A DNA stretch of 64,000 bases, taken from Erythrobacter sp. WG (GTDB taxonomy: Bacteria; Pseudomonadota; Alphaproteobacteria; Sphingomonadales; Sphingomonadaceae). Under the pieces are notes generated by a model. That model was not told where the DNA came from. It did no database searches and worked only from the letters and a program-made list of their open reading frames with translations. The stretch lies in NCBI RefSeq assembly GCF_026586795.1, contig NZ_JAPFGY010000003.1:1-64000 (forward strand), read 5' to 3'. A program made the translations under genes and the position numbers. This document shows, in pieces, positions 1 through 8,766 of the stretch (positions are counted from its first letter, which is position 1; each line of letters starts with the position of its first letter).

Positions 1-21
1 CCCGGCCGCAGGGCGGCCGGG
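1..21. other. Strong GC hairpin at the window edge
   Basis: A perfect 9-bp inverted repeat (CCCGGCCGC at 1-9, GCGGCCGGG at 13-21) with a 3-base loop lies downstream of the leuA stop codon. No T-tract is visible on either side. It may be a terminator-like hairpin for leuA or for a gene outside the window. Bases 22-81 hold nothing else that I can support. Confidence 0.4.
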
Positions 22-81
22 CGCGCTTCAGCTTCGTGCCCCGGCGGCAGCCGCTTCGCAGGGGGGGCGGGTGCTTGCCGG

Positions 82-1770
82 TCAGCCGCCGCGCGCGCCC
101 ACCGCCGAATTGGCGGCCGAAAGCACCGCGCGCACGCTCGCCGTGGCGATGTCCTCGTCGATCCCGCAGCCCCAGACGGTGCGGCCATCGGACGCGCGGC
201 ATTCGAGATAGGCGGCCGCACGCGCATCGGTCCCGGCGCCCAGCGCGTGCTCAGTGTAGTCGATGACCTCAAGCTCCACCCCGAAGGCCTCTCGCAGCGT
301 GCCCATCACCGAGGAAATGAGGCCGTTGCCCCGGCCCAAGACCGATTGCTCCGCACCCTCGACCGCGATGGTGCCCGCGAAGATGCGCGTGCCATCGGCG
401 GCGCGGCTTTCCTCGTAGCGGACGAGCTGGAAGTGCTTGGGGTGGATCTTGACGTGATAGGCGCGGCGGAAGGCGTCCCAGATGTCGGCGGCATTGAGCT
501 CGCGGCCCAGTTCGTCCGCCATCGTCTGCACGTGCCGCGAGAAATCGGCCTGCATCCGCTTGGGGAGCTTCAGGCCCTGGTCCTTCTCGAGCACCCAGGC
601 AAAGCCCCCCTTGCCGGACTGCGAGTTGACGCGGATCACCGCCTCGTAGGAGCGCCCGAGATCGGCGGGGTCAACGGGGAGGTAGGGCACGCGCCAGACC
701 GGATCGTTCTGCGTCTCGCGCGCCTCGAAGCCCTTCTTGATCGCGTCCTGGTGGCTGCCGGAAAAGGCGGTGTAGACCAGCTCCCCGCCATAGGGGTGGC
801 GCTGGTGGACCGGGATGGCGTTGCAGTATTCCACGGTCTCGATCACCCGGTCGATGTCCGAGAAATCAAGGCCCGGATCGACTCCTTGCGTGTAGAGGTT
901 CAGGGCCATCGTGACGAGGCAGCAATTGCCGGTGCGCTCGCCGTTCCCGAACAGGCAGCCCTCGACCCGGTCCGCGCCCGCCATCAGCCCCAGCTCTGCC
1001 GCCGCGACACCCGTGCCGCGGTCGTTGTGGGTGTGGAGCGAAATGACCGCCTTCTCGCGCCCCGGCAGGTGGCGGCAGAAATACTCGATCTGGTCGGCAT
1101 AGACATTGGGCGTCGCCGCTTCGACCGTGGCGGGCAGGTTGAGGATGATCGGATGATCCGGCGTGGGCTGGAGCACCTCCATCACTGCCGCGCAGACCTC
1201 GATGGAGAAGTCCAGCTCGGCGGTGGAGAAGGTCTCCGGCGAATACTGGAAGTGCCACTCGGTGCCCGGATAGCGCGCCGCCTCGTCGCGCATCACCTTG
1301 GCCCCGGCGACGGCGATCGCCTTCACCTCCTCGCGGCTCATGCGGAACACGATGTCGCGCCACGCGGGAGAGACGGCGTTGTAGAGGTGGACGATCGCCG
1401 CCCGCGCGCCCTCGAGGCTGGCGAAGGACGTGCGGATCAGGTCCTCGCGGCTTTGGGTCAGCACCTGGACGATCACGTCCTCGGGGATCGCGTCCGATTT
1501 CACGAGGCCGGCGATGAAGTCGAACTCGGTCGCCCCGGCGCTGGGAAAGCCGATCTCGATTTCCTTGAGGCCGATCTCGACGAGGAGGTCGAAGAAGCGG
1601 CGCTTCTTCACCGCGTCCATCGGATCGATGATCGACTGGTTGCCGTCGCGCAGGTCGGTCGAAAGCCAGCGGGGGGCGCGCTCGATCAGCTTGGAAGGCC
1701 ACTGGCGGTCGGGCAGGTCAATCCGGCCGAAGGGCCGGTACTTGGCGGAAGGCTCTTTGAGCATGGGCAT
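82..1770 (-). CDS. leuA: 2-isopropylmalate synthase (LeuA type 2)
   Basis: This enzyme condenses acetyl-CoA with 2-oxoisovalerate, the first committed step of leucine synthesis in the cytosol. The 562-residue protein has the HMGL-like barrel with the LRDGNQ motif at about residues 40-45, the metal-binding HTHND motif near 245 and a GNGERTGN segment near 278. These are followed by a C-terminal LeuA allosteric dimer domain (about 430-560) that in this family senses leucine. The length fits the longer type-2 form. Two ATG codons lie six bases apart (1770 and 1764), and either could be used. A leucine-rich leader peptide and complementary repeats lie just upstream on the same strand (1857-1910), so attenuation is likely in addition to feedback inhibition. 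ilvC, ilvN and ilvB, on the same strand further upstream, supply its pathway precursor. Confidence 0.97.
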   Translation of the reverse strand: MPMLKEPSAKYRPFGRIDLPDRQWPSKLIERAPRWLSTDLRDGNQSIIDPMDAVKKRRFFDLLVEIGLKEIEIGFPSAGATEFDFIAGLVKSDAIPEDVIVQVLTQSREDLIRTSFASLEGARAAIVHLYNAVSPAWRDIVFRMSREEVKAIAVAGAKVMRDEAARYPGTEWHFQYSPETFSTAELDFSIEVCAAVMEVLQPTPDHPIILNLPATVEAATPNVYADQIEYFCRHLPGREKAVISLHTHNDRGTGVAAAELGLMAGADRVEGCLFGNGERTGNCCLVTMALNLYTQGVDPGLDFSDIDRVIETVEYCNAIPVHQRHPYGGELVYTAFSGSHQDAIKKGFEARETQNDPVWRVPYLPVDPADLGRSYEAVIRVNSQSGKGGFAWVLEKDQGLKLPKRMQADFSRHVQTMADELGRELNAADIWDAFRRAYHVKIHPKHFQLVRYEESRAADGTRIFAGTIAVEGAEQSVLGRGNGLISSVMGTLREAFGVELEVIDYTEHALGAGTDARAAAYLECRASDGRTVWGCGIDEDIATASVRAVLSAANSAVGARGG

Positions 1771-1815
1771 GGAACAAGGCTCGCGCGGGAAGGATCGGGA
1801 AGCTGCGGCGGTTCA

Positions 1816-1869
1816 CCCTTGGGAGCGGTGCCGCGCTGCCTGATGCGCGCGCCGACCTACGCCCAAGGG
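1816..1869 (-). promoter_or_regulatory. Putative leuA attenuator: pairing arms downstream of the leader
   Basis: On the minus-strand transcript CCCTTGGG (1869-1862, overlapping the last codons of the leader peptide) is complementary to CCCAAGGG (1823-1816). A competing GC-rich hairpin (CGCGC...GCGCG) lies between them. A ribosome that completes the leader would cover the first arm, whereas one stalled at the Leu codons would leave it free. That arrangement is typical of transcription attenuators. No T-run follows the structure, so whether a terminator or a ribosome-site block is controlled is unknown. Mechanism is inferred. Confidence 0.45.
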
Positions 1870-1910
1870 CGCATAAGTCGAAGCAGCAGCGCAAGTCCGT
1901 GTCCCGTCAT
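1857..1910 (-). CDS. leuL: Leucine-rich leader peptide of leuA
   Basis: A 17-codon open frame on the leuA strand encodes MTGHGLALLLRLMRPWA and ends 86 bases before the leuA start. Five of 17 residues are leucine, including three consecutive Leu codons. This is the hallmark of an amino-acid-responsive leader peptide. An in-frame ATG at 1922 would give a 21-residue version. No convincing Shine-Dalgarno sequence precedes either ATG, so leaderless translation is possible, as known for some alphaproteobacterial leader peptides. The frame lies between the stop of the upstream lipoprotein gene (1966) and leuA. The gene symbol is by analogy with enterobacterial leuL and does not imply homology. Confidence 0.6.
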   Translation of the reverse strand: MTGHGLALLLRLMRPWA

Positions 1911-1965
1911 GCCGGCTGTCATTGCCGATTCTTGCGTGGGGCGCAAGCCGGGAATGGCCCTGATT

Positions 1966-2433
1966 TCATCCGCAGCGCGCGTCGCGGATGATGTTCTGCG
2001 CATCGAGCATGATCGAGAGGCGCGGATTGGTCGGGTCGGGGTTGACGAAGCCGTCCCCGCCGAAGGCGACGAAGCGCAGGTTGTCGGTCCGGCCGAGCGT
2101 CTTCGCGATGGCCGCGCGCGTCGCCTGGTCGGCGGGCTTGCCGAGGAAGGGGCCCATCAGCGGTGCGCCACATTTCGCGGCGGCAGGATCGGTGAGGGTG
2201 CCGCGCGCGAAGGCGCCGGGCGCGGCGCCGGGCAGGGGCGCTGCCACCTTGGGAGCGACGGTCGCGGCGGCTGTCGGCGCGCCGACACCGGCAGAAGGCG
2301 TCGCCTCGCCGCCAGCGCCGATGCGCGCGGCGAAGCTTTCGGCATCATTGCCCGGCTGCGCGGGCTCGCTCCCGCAGGCGGCAAGGGCGACGGGGGCAAG
2401 GGCGAGGACGAGCGAGCGGCGGCTTGTGATCAT
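1966..2433 (-). CDS. Lipoprotein with I78-type peptidase inhibitor domain
   Basis: The protein is about 155 residues. It starts with an arginine-containing signal peptide and a lipobox LAAC with the modified Cys at about residue 20, so it should be a membrane-anchored lipoprotein. An Ala/Pro/Gly-rich linker follows. The C-terminal 65 residues resemble the inhibitor I78 family: a Cys, a GKPAD-like turn, an Arg-rich strand, PTNPRLSIMLDAQN and a closing CG. I78 proteins inhibit serine proteases; the target here is unknown. The start at 2433 was preferred over an upstream ATG at 2469 because it gives a canonical lipoprotein signal. The gene precedes the leuA leader on the same strand with no obvious terminator between apart from a CTTGCG/CGCAAG hairpin. 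Confidence 0.75.
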   Translation of the reverse strand: MITSRRSLVLALAPVALAACGSEPAQPGNDAESFAARIGAGGEATPSAGVGAPTAAATVAPKVAAPLPGAAPGAFARGTLTDPAAAKCGAPLMGPFLGKPADQATRAAIAKTLGRTDNLRFVAFGGDGFVNPDPTNPRLSIMLDAQNIIRDARCG

Positions 2434-2489
2434 GGTGACGGGTCCAATGAAGAAGATCGGCTCGTCCAAACGCGCCTTCTATTACCGGA

Positions 2490-3647
2490 TCATGACAGCG
2501 GCCGGGGGCGCAGGCGGTCGGGTGTGAGTTGGTCAACCCGCGTCACCCCCATCAGCCGCATCCCGCGCTCGATCTCGTCCCTGAGGATGCCGAGCGCGCG
2601 CTCGACCCCATCCTGCCCCGCCGCCGCCAAGGCGTAGAGGTAGAGCCGCCCGCCCGAAGCGGCGCTCGCCCCGCTGCACAGGGCCTTCAACACGTGGGTG
2701 CCGCGCCGCACCCCGCCGTCGCAGATGATCTCTATCCGCCCGCCGACTGCATCGACGATCTCGGGGAGCTGGTCGAAGGGCGCGCGGGACCCGTCGAGCT
2801 GGCGTCCGCCGTGGTTCGATACCATGATGGCGTCCGCTCCGATCTCGACGGCCCGGCGCGCGTCCGCGGCGCTCATCACGCCCTTGAGGACGAAGGTGCC
2901 GCCCCAGTCCTGCCGGATGCGGGCGGCGGTGTCCCAGTCCATCGCGGTATCGAGCATGGTGTTGAAGTATTCGGCGATGCTCACCGCCTTGCCGGTTCCC
3001 TCGGCCACGTGAGTGTCGAGGTTGGGGAGGCGGAATTTCTCGCGCAGCACGTAGTCGAGCGTCCAGCGCGGCCGCGTCGCATAGCTCCACACGCTCGCGG
3101 GGGTGAAGCGCGGCGGAGTGGTGAAGCCCGAGCGCAGGCACCGCTCGCGCTTGCCCGACACGATGGTGTCGACCGTCAGCGCGAGGGCATCGAACCGCGC
3201 CGCCTGGCAGCGCTGGATCATGCTGGCGTTGAGCCCCTTGTCCTTGTGGACGTAGAGCTGGAACAGCTTGGGGCCTGTGGTGAGCGCGGCAATCTCCTCG
3301 ATGCTGCGGGTCGCGAGGCTCGAGATGCCGAACCACAGGCCGAACTTTTCGGCGGCGCGGGCGACAGCGGTCTCGCCTTGCCAGTGGAAGGCGCGCTGGA
3401 CGGCGGTGGGCGAGAGCATCAGCGGGAGGGCCGAAGGGCGGCCGAGGATCGTGCAGGACGTGTCGATCGTCTCGACCCCCGCGAGGACGTCGGGGACAAG
3501 ATCGACGCCCGCGAAGGCGGCGGTGTTGCGCGCCTTGGTCAGCTCGTCGTCCGCCGCACCGTCGATGTAGTCGAACACCGGGAAGGGCAGCCGCGCCTTT
3601 GCGAGCCTGCGAAAATCATCGATGTTGTGGCAATCGGACAGGCCCAT
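2490..3647 (-). CDS. FMN-dependent alpha-hydroxy-acid oxidase/dehydrogenase (LldD-like)
   Basis: A 385-residue member of the FMN-dependent alpha-hydroxy-acid dehydrogenase family, which oxidises L-lactate or related 2-hydroxy acids. The family signature SNHGGRQLDG carries the catalytic histidine at about residue 279. The FMN phosphate-binding CDGGVRRG segment lies near 310, and the N-terminal FDYIDGAADDE motif is intact. Substrate cannot be fixed from sequence; L-lactate is the commonest. The ATG at 3647 was chosen over a GTG at 3650 immediately before it. No transmembrane segment is evident, so peripheral membrane or cytosolic location is expected. Confidence 0.9.
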   Translation of the reverse strand: MGLSDCHNIDDFRRLAKARLPFPVFDYIDGAADDELTKARNTAAFAGVDLVPDVLAGVETIDTSCTILGRPSALPLMLSPTAVQRAFHWQGETAVARAAEKFGLWFGISSLATRSIEEIAALTTGPKLFQLYVHKDKGLNASMIQRCQAARFDALALTVDTIVSGKRERCLRSGFTTPPRFTPASVWSYATRPRWTLDYVLREKFRLPNLDTHVAEGTGKAVSIAEYFNTMLDTAMDWDTAARIRQDWGGTFVLKGVMSAADARRAVEIGADAIMVSNHGGRQLDGSRAPFDQLPEIVDAVGGRIEIICDGGVRRGTHVLKALCSGASAASGGRLYLYALAAAGQDGVERALGILRDEIERGMRLMGVTRVDQLTPDRLRPRPLS

Positions 3648-3793
3648 CACGGCGCGCAGTCTTGAAGCAGTCGCTTCGCCAAGTCGACGATTTTTGTGCG
3701 CGCCCTGTCACCTCCGCCCGCGGCAATGCGAAAGACAGGCGAGCGGGTGATGCACGATCATCCGCAGGCATCACGCAGTCAAGGATATCCCCG

Positions 3794-4285
3794 ATGAAGC
3801 CCATCCGCCTGCTCGTGGCACTCGCTGCCATCGCCGCACCGCTCGCGCTCGCTGTTCCCGCAATGGCCGATGGCGGGATTTATGCCGCCAGCGCCAATGT
3901 CGCGGTCGGCGGCTACGACACGGTCAGCTATTTCCGCGGCAAGGGCACCCCGTTGAGGGGCAGCGCGGCGCACAAGGTGATGTGGAAGGGCGCCGAATGG
4001 CGCTTTGCCACCGCTCAGAACGCCGCCGCCTTCAAGGCCGACCCGGCCGCCTTCGCCCCGCAATATGGCGGCCACTGCGCCTGGGCGATTGCGCAGGGCT
4101 ATCTCGCCCCGGGCGACCCGACGGCCTACGACATCGTCGGCGGCAAGCTTTACCTCAACTACGATCAGCCCATCCGCGCCAAGTGGCACAAGAATATTGC
4201 CGGCTTCATCGCCAAGGGTGGGCCGAATTGGGCCAGGATCCCGGCCGGCAAGACCTACAGCGGATCGTCCTTCTTCGGGTTCTGA
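3794..4285 (+). CDS. Secreted YHS-domain protein
   Basis: The 163-residue protein has a clear signal peptide (cleavage expected after AMA near residue 25), followed by a YHS-type domain: GGYDTVSYF, an aromatic WRFAT strand, an APQYGGHCAWA segment and a C-terminal GGKLYLNY motif. YHS domains are linked to metal binding or copper/oxidative-stress proteins, but no specific role is established for this periplasmic subgroup. An AAGGAT ribosome-binding site sits about 8 bases before the ATG at 3794. The gene diverges from the oxidase gene and converges with the YceI gene. Confidence 0.85.
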   Translation: MKPIRLLVALAAIAAPLALAVPAMADGGIYAASANVAVGGYDTVSYFRGKGTPLRGSAAHKVMWKGAEWRFATAQNAAAFKADPAAFAPQYGGHCAWAIAQGYLAPGDPTAYDIVGGKLYLNYDQPIRAKWHKNIAGFIAKGGPNWARIPAGKTYSGSSFFGF

Positions 4286-4295
4286 TCCGCTGCAT

Positions 4296-4349
4296 GGCGG
4301 GCGACTGGCGGGCTTACCCCTTTGCGGCCCGTCAGTCGCCTTGCCCGCC
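4296..4349. terminator. Bidirectional hairpin between YHS and YceI genes
   Basis: GGCGGGCGACTG (4296-4307) with a further GGGC pairs with a distal arm containing CAGTCGCC and GCCCGCC (4333-4349). This forms a long GC stem between two convergent genes, and its far edge touches the yceI-family stop codon. There is no strong T-tract, so efficiency as an intrinsic terminator is uncertain. Confidence 0.45.
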
Positions 4350-5017
4350 TATTGCTTTTCAAAGGCGACCGAGATGTCGAGCTCGACCTCGTTGCTGACC
4401 AGCGGGATGCCGTAGTTCACGCCGAAGTCAGACCGCTTGATTTCGGTTTCCGCCTCGAAGCCGACGGTCTCCTTCTTGTTGAAGGGGTTGACGCCCGCGC
4501 CGGTGAATTCGGCCTCGAAGGTGATCGGCTTGGTCACGCCGTTGAGGGTGAGGTTGCCGGTGATGACCGCCTTGGCGGTATCCTTGGGATCGACCTTGAC
4601 GGCGGTCGACACGAAGCGGGCCGGGGCAGGCGCGGGGCCGAAGAAGTCGGGCTTGCCGCCGTCCTTGCCCGCGCGCAGCAGATGCTCGGTCAGGCCCTTG
4701 CTCGCGGTGGTGACGCTTGCGACGGGGATCGTCACGTCCACCTTGGCCGCATTGGGGTTGGCCGGATCGAGCACCAAAGTGCCCGCGACATCGCCGAAGA
4801 TGCCGTAATAGTCGTTGAAGCCGAAGTGGTTGACCTCGAAGGCGATCAGCGAATGCGCCGGATCGGCGGCATAGGTTCCGGCGGTCACGCGCGCAGGGTC
4901 GGCGGCGCCGGGAACCTGAGGTGCGCCTTGCGCGAACAGTGCCGGGGCGGCGGCAATCCCGCCGGTCACGAATGCGAGAGTTGCGGCCGCGGCGGCGGTA
5001 AAGGCGATGCGGTTCAT
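4349..5017 (-). CDS. Periplasmic YceI family protein
   Basis: A 222-residue protein with an N-terminal signal peptide (about 1-30) followed by a YceI lipocalin-like barrel. It begins with GTYAADPAHSLIAFEVNHFG and ends with the typical KRSDFGVNYG...VELDISVAFE strand series. YceI proteins bind isoprenoid-like lipids such as polyprenyl chains in the periplasm. The loop rich in Pro/Ala (PDFFGPAPAPARFVS) is normal for the family. It lies 69 bases downstream of ilvC on the same strand but is unlikely to be functionally tied to it. Confidence 0.92.
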   Translation of the reverse strand: MNRIAFTAAAAATLAFVTGGIAAAPALFAQGAPQVPGAADPARVTAGTYAADPAHSLIAFEVNHFGFNDYYGIFGDVAGTLVLDPANPNAAKVDVTIPVASVTTASKGLTEHLLRAGKDGGKPDFFGPAPAPARFVSTAVKVDPKDTAKAVITGNLTLNGVTKPITFEAEFTGAGVNPFNKKETVGFEAETEIKRSDFGVNYGIPLVSNEVELDISVAFEKQ

Positions 5018-5086
5018 CTTGGTTGATCCTCCTGATGTTCAGGCTTCAATCCCCGACGAACCGCACCGGTTCCACGCTTCGGCGCG

Positions 5087-6130
<1,044 letters not shown>

Positions 6131-6136
6131 TCACCT

Positions 6137-6210
6137 CCCCGGCCTTGCGCCGGGGCCCCGCTGCCTTCCTGCATCGCCGAAGAAAGCGGGGTCCCGGGTC
6201 AAGCCCGGGA
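6137..6210. repeat. Composite palindromic element between ilvN and ilvC
   Basis: Three nested inverted repeats are packed together: CCCCGGC/GCCGGGG (6137-6155), CCCCGCT/AGCGGGG (6156-6162 with 6185-6191) and TCCCGGG/CCCGGGA (6192-6210). The last unit (CCCGGGTCAAGCCCGGGA) resembles dispersed intergenic palindromes common in alphaproteobacteria. It separates two genes of the same operon and could stabilise or process the mRNA. Confidence 0.6.
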
Positions 6211-6230
6211 AGGCGGAGTGATGAAAAGTC

Positions 6231-6746
6231 TCAGGTCCCTTGCGCCCCGCGCATCATGCCGACCACGCCCGAGCGGCCGACCTCGACCAGCCCGAGATCG
6301 CGCATCAGGGCGATGAAGCTCTCGATCTTCTCCGGCGCGCCGGTCAGTTCGAAGACGAAGCTGGTGGTGGTGGTGTCGACCACGTGGGCGCGGAAGATCT
6401 CCGCCACCCGCAAGGCCTCGACCCGCTTGTCGCCCGTGCCGGTGACCTTGATCAGCGCGAGCTCGCGCTCGACATGCGGGCCGGCGGTGGTGAGGTCGGT
6501 GACCTTGTGCACCGGCACGAGCCGCTCCAGTTGCGCCTCGATCTGGTCGATCACCTGCGGCGGGCCGTTGGTGACGATGGTGATGCGGCTTACCGCGTGG
6601 TCCTCGGTGATGTCGGCCACGGTCAGGCTGTCGATGTTGTACCCGCGCGCGGTGAACAGGCCGGTGATCTTGGCGAGGATCCCGGGTTCGTTGTCGACCA
6701 TGACAGCGAGCACGTGGCGTTCGGAGGCCGCTTCGGTGATCTTCAT
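6231..6746 (-). CDS. ilvN: Acetolactate synthase small (regulatory) subunit
   Basis: IlvN activates the catalytic subunit and confers valine feedback inhibition. The 171-residue protein has an N-terminal ACT domain (HVLAVMVDNEPGILAKITGLF, followed by a GYNIDSL stretch, about residues 10-85) and a C-terminal second domain. This is the long form usual in alphaproteobacteria. The ATG at 6746 fits the family start. An upstream GTG at 6797 lies inside a palindromic repeat and would add 17 non-homologous residues. It sits between ilvB and ilvC, but the gap to ilvB carries a repeat element. Confidence 0.97.
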   Translation of the reverse strand: MKITEAASERHVLAVMVDNEPGILAKITGLFTARGYNIDSLTVADITEDHAVSRITIVTNGPPQVIDQIEAQLERLVPVHKVTDLTTAGPHVERELALIKVTGTGDKRVEALRVAEIFRAHVVDTTTTSFVFELTGAPEKIESFIALMRDLGLVEVGRSGVVGMMRGAQGT

Positions 6747-6761
6747 CCCTGCACACCCATC

Positions 6762-6826
6762 CCGTTCGCCTCGAGCGCAGTCGAGAGGCCAGTACACGGT
6801 GTCTCGACTTCGCTCGACACGAACGG
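6762..6826. repeat. Class A palindromic repeat between ilvB and ilvN
   Basis: The element opens with CCGTTCGCCTCGAGCG and a GTCGAGAGGC arm and closes with TGTCTCGACTTCGCTCG and ACACGAACGG. Its two halves form a long imperfect hairpin. It matches the copies at 35073-35138 and 35153-35220 almost base for base. Its position inside the ilvBNC operon means it is transcribed. Confidence 0.85.
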
Positions 6827-6843
6827 ATATTGAACAAGCTCCA

Positions 6844-8655
6844 TCACACCAGCGCCTTGGCTTCGTCGTCCATCGTGCCGTCGACGTGATCGCCGTAGAG
6901 CAGCATATCGGTGTGCGCCGCCCCGCTCGGGATCATCGGCAGGCAATTGGCGTCCTGCGCGACGAGGCAATCGACGATCACCGGGCCGTTGTGGTCAAGC
7001 ATCCGCATGATCCCGTCGTCGAGATCCTTTTCTTCGGTGATGCGGATGCCCTTCCAGCCATAAGCCTCGGCAAGCTTCACGAAATCGGGGAGGCTGTCCG
7101 AGTAGGAGTTCGAATAGCGGCTCTCATAGGTCAGTTCCTGCCACTGGCGGACCATGCCCATGTATTCGTTGTTGAGGATGAAGATCTTGACCGGCAGGCG
7201 ATACTGGCTGGCGGTGCCGAGCTCCTGGATGTTCATCTGGATGCTCGCCTCCCCCGCGATGTCGATCACCAGCGCGTCCGGGTGCCCGAGCTGCGCGCCG
7301 ATCGCCGCCGGGAGCCCGTAGCCCATCGTGCCGAGGCCGCCGCTGGTCAGCCACTTGTTGGGCGCCTCGAAGCCGAAATACTGCGCCGCCCACATCTGGT
7401 GCTGGCCGACCTCGGTGGTGATGATGGGCTCGCGCCCGCGGGTGAGGGCATGGAGACGCTCGACCGCCTTCTGCGGCATGATCATCCCTGGGTGCTTGGC
7501 CGAACGATCCGGATAGGCAAGGCATTCGCGCGCCCGCCAACCGGCGATCCGCGCCTTCCATTCGCCGAGGTTGCGCGCCTGCCGGCTGCCCCAGGCCTCG
7601 ATCAGCTGGCCGAGCACCGTGGCGCAGTCCCCGACGATGCCGAGATCGACCGGGACGACCTTGTTGATCGAGGAGCGGTCGATGTCGATGTGGATCTTCT
7701 TCGATCCCGGCGAGAAGGCATCGAGGCGCCCCGTCACCCGGTCATCGAAGCGCGCGCCGATGCAGACCATCACGTCGCACTGGTTCATCGCCATGTTGGC
7801 TTCATAGGTGCCGTGCATCCCCAGCATCCCCAGCCAGTCGGGATGGGTCGAGGGGAAGGCGCCGAGGCCCATCAGGGTCGAGGTCACGGGGGCGCTGGTC
7901 AGGTCCTGGAACTGCCGCAGCAACCGGCTCGCCTCGGGCCCTGAATTGATGATCCCGCCGCCGGTGTAGAGGATCGGCGCGCGCGCGCCCGCGATCAGCT
8001 CCACCGCCTCGACGATCTGCTCGGCCGGGGCGACCGTCTGCGGCGCGTAGCGGTGCGCGCCGGTGCGGACATTGGCGCGGCGCTCGGAGGGGACGGCGAT
8101 CTGCACGTTCTTGGGAATGTCGATCACCACCGGGCCGGGCCGGCCGGTGGTGGCGATCCTGAAGGCCTCCTTGATCGTCGCGGCGAGATCGGCCGGGTCC
8201 TTCACGAGATAATTGTGCTTGGTGCAGTGGCGGGTGATGCCGATCGTGTCGGCTTCCTGAAAGGCATCGGTGCCGATCAGGCTGGTGGGAACCTGACCGG
8301 TGATGACGACGAGCGGGATCGAATCCATCCACGCATCGGCAATGCCGGTGATGGCGTTGGTCGCTCCCGGGCCGGAGGTGACGAGCACGACGCCGGGCTT
8401 GCCGGTGGCGCGCGCATAGCCTTCCGCCGCATGGGCCGCGCCCGCTTCGTGGCGGACGAGGATGTGGCGGATGCGTTCATCGCCGAACAGCTCGTCATAG
8501 ATGGGGAGGACCGCGCCGCCGGGATAGCCGAACACGAATTCCACGCCCTGTTCGATCAGGGCATTCACAAGGATCGCCGCCCCGCTCATCGCAGTGGCAG
8601 GATCGGGTGCGGAAGGCGCGGGGCTGGCCGGCTTGCCGGTCACGGGGCACTCCAT
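6844..8655 (-). CDS. ilvB: Acetolactate synthase large subunit
   Basis: This is the thiamine-diphosphate enzyme that makes acetolactate from two pyruvates, or acetohydroxybutyrate from pyruvate plus 2-oxobutyrate. The 603-residue protein shows the N-terminal FGYPGGAVLPIYDEL segment with the catalytic region RHEAGAAHAAEGYARA, the central FAD-related domain and the C-terminal TPP motif ending in FILNNEYMGMVRQW. The first Asp of the usual GD motif is Glu here (AGEASIQMN), a conservative change. The start at 8655 is uncertain: residues 1-22 are low-complexity and an internal ATG at 8589 aligns better with short homologues. It is the first gene of ilvB-ilvN-ilvC. Confidence 0.97.
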   Translation of the reverse strand: MECPVTGKPASPAPSAPDPATAMSGAAILVNALIEQGVEFVFGYPGGAVLPIYDELFGDERIRHILVRHEAGAAHAAEGYARATGKPGVVLVTSGPGATNAITGIADAWMDSIPLVVITGQVPTSLIGTDAFQEADTIGITRHCTKHNYLVKDPADLAATIKEAFRIATTGRPGPVVIDIPKNVQIAVPSERRANVRTGAHRYAPQTVAPAEQIVEAVELIAGARAPILYTGGGIINSGPEASRLLRQFQDLTSAPVTSTLMGLGAFPSTHPDWLGMLGMHGTYEANMAMNQCDVMVCIGARFDDRVTGRLDAFSPGSKKIHIDIDRSSINKVVPVDLGIVGDCATVLGQLIEAWGSRQARNLGEWKARIAGWRARECLAYPDRSAKHPGMIMPQKAVERLHALTRGREPIITTEVGQHQMWAAQYFGFEAPNKWLTSGGLGTMGYGLPAAIGAQLGHPDALVIDIAGEASIQMNIQELGTASQYRLPVKIFILNNEYMGMVRQWQELTYESRYSNSYSDSLPDFVKLAEAYGWKGIRITEEKDLDDGIMRMLDHNGPVIVDCLVAQDANCLPMIPSGAAHTDMLLYGDHVDGTMDDEAKALV

Positions 8656-8734
8656 CGACGGGTCGGGCCTTCATCGGCCCTGGTGGATAAACGACCGGCC
8701 CGATGCGCCGAGGCGACATCGGACCGTGACCGCG

Positions 8735-8763
8735 GCGCTAGATGTCATAATCTGACAAGTCAA
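8735..8763 (-). promoter_or_regulatory. Candidate promoter of ilvB
   Basis: On the minus strand TTGACT (8763-8758) is followed 17 bases later by TAGCGC (8740-8735), about 80 bases before the ilvB start. The -35 box is good and the -10 box is poor, as often seen in alphaproteobacteria. It lies immediately beyond the stop codon of miaA. Confidence 0.35.
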
Positions 8764-8766
8764 GCG

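Noticed and set aside
36-266. Plus-strand frame at the window start
   Set aside because: It is antisense to leuA, Arg/Pro-rich and without family resemblance.
8682-8690. Near-consensus DnaA box (TTATCCACC on the minus strand) upstream of ilvB
   Set aside because: It is isolated, has one mismatch and no AT-rich unwinding element or further boxes nearby, so it is not evidence for an origin.
8656-8766. Possible leader peptide for ilvB
   Set aside because: The only short frame (25 codons) has two Val, one Leu and one Ile, not enriched for regulatory amino acids, and overlaps the candidate promoter.
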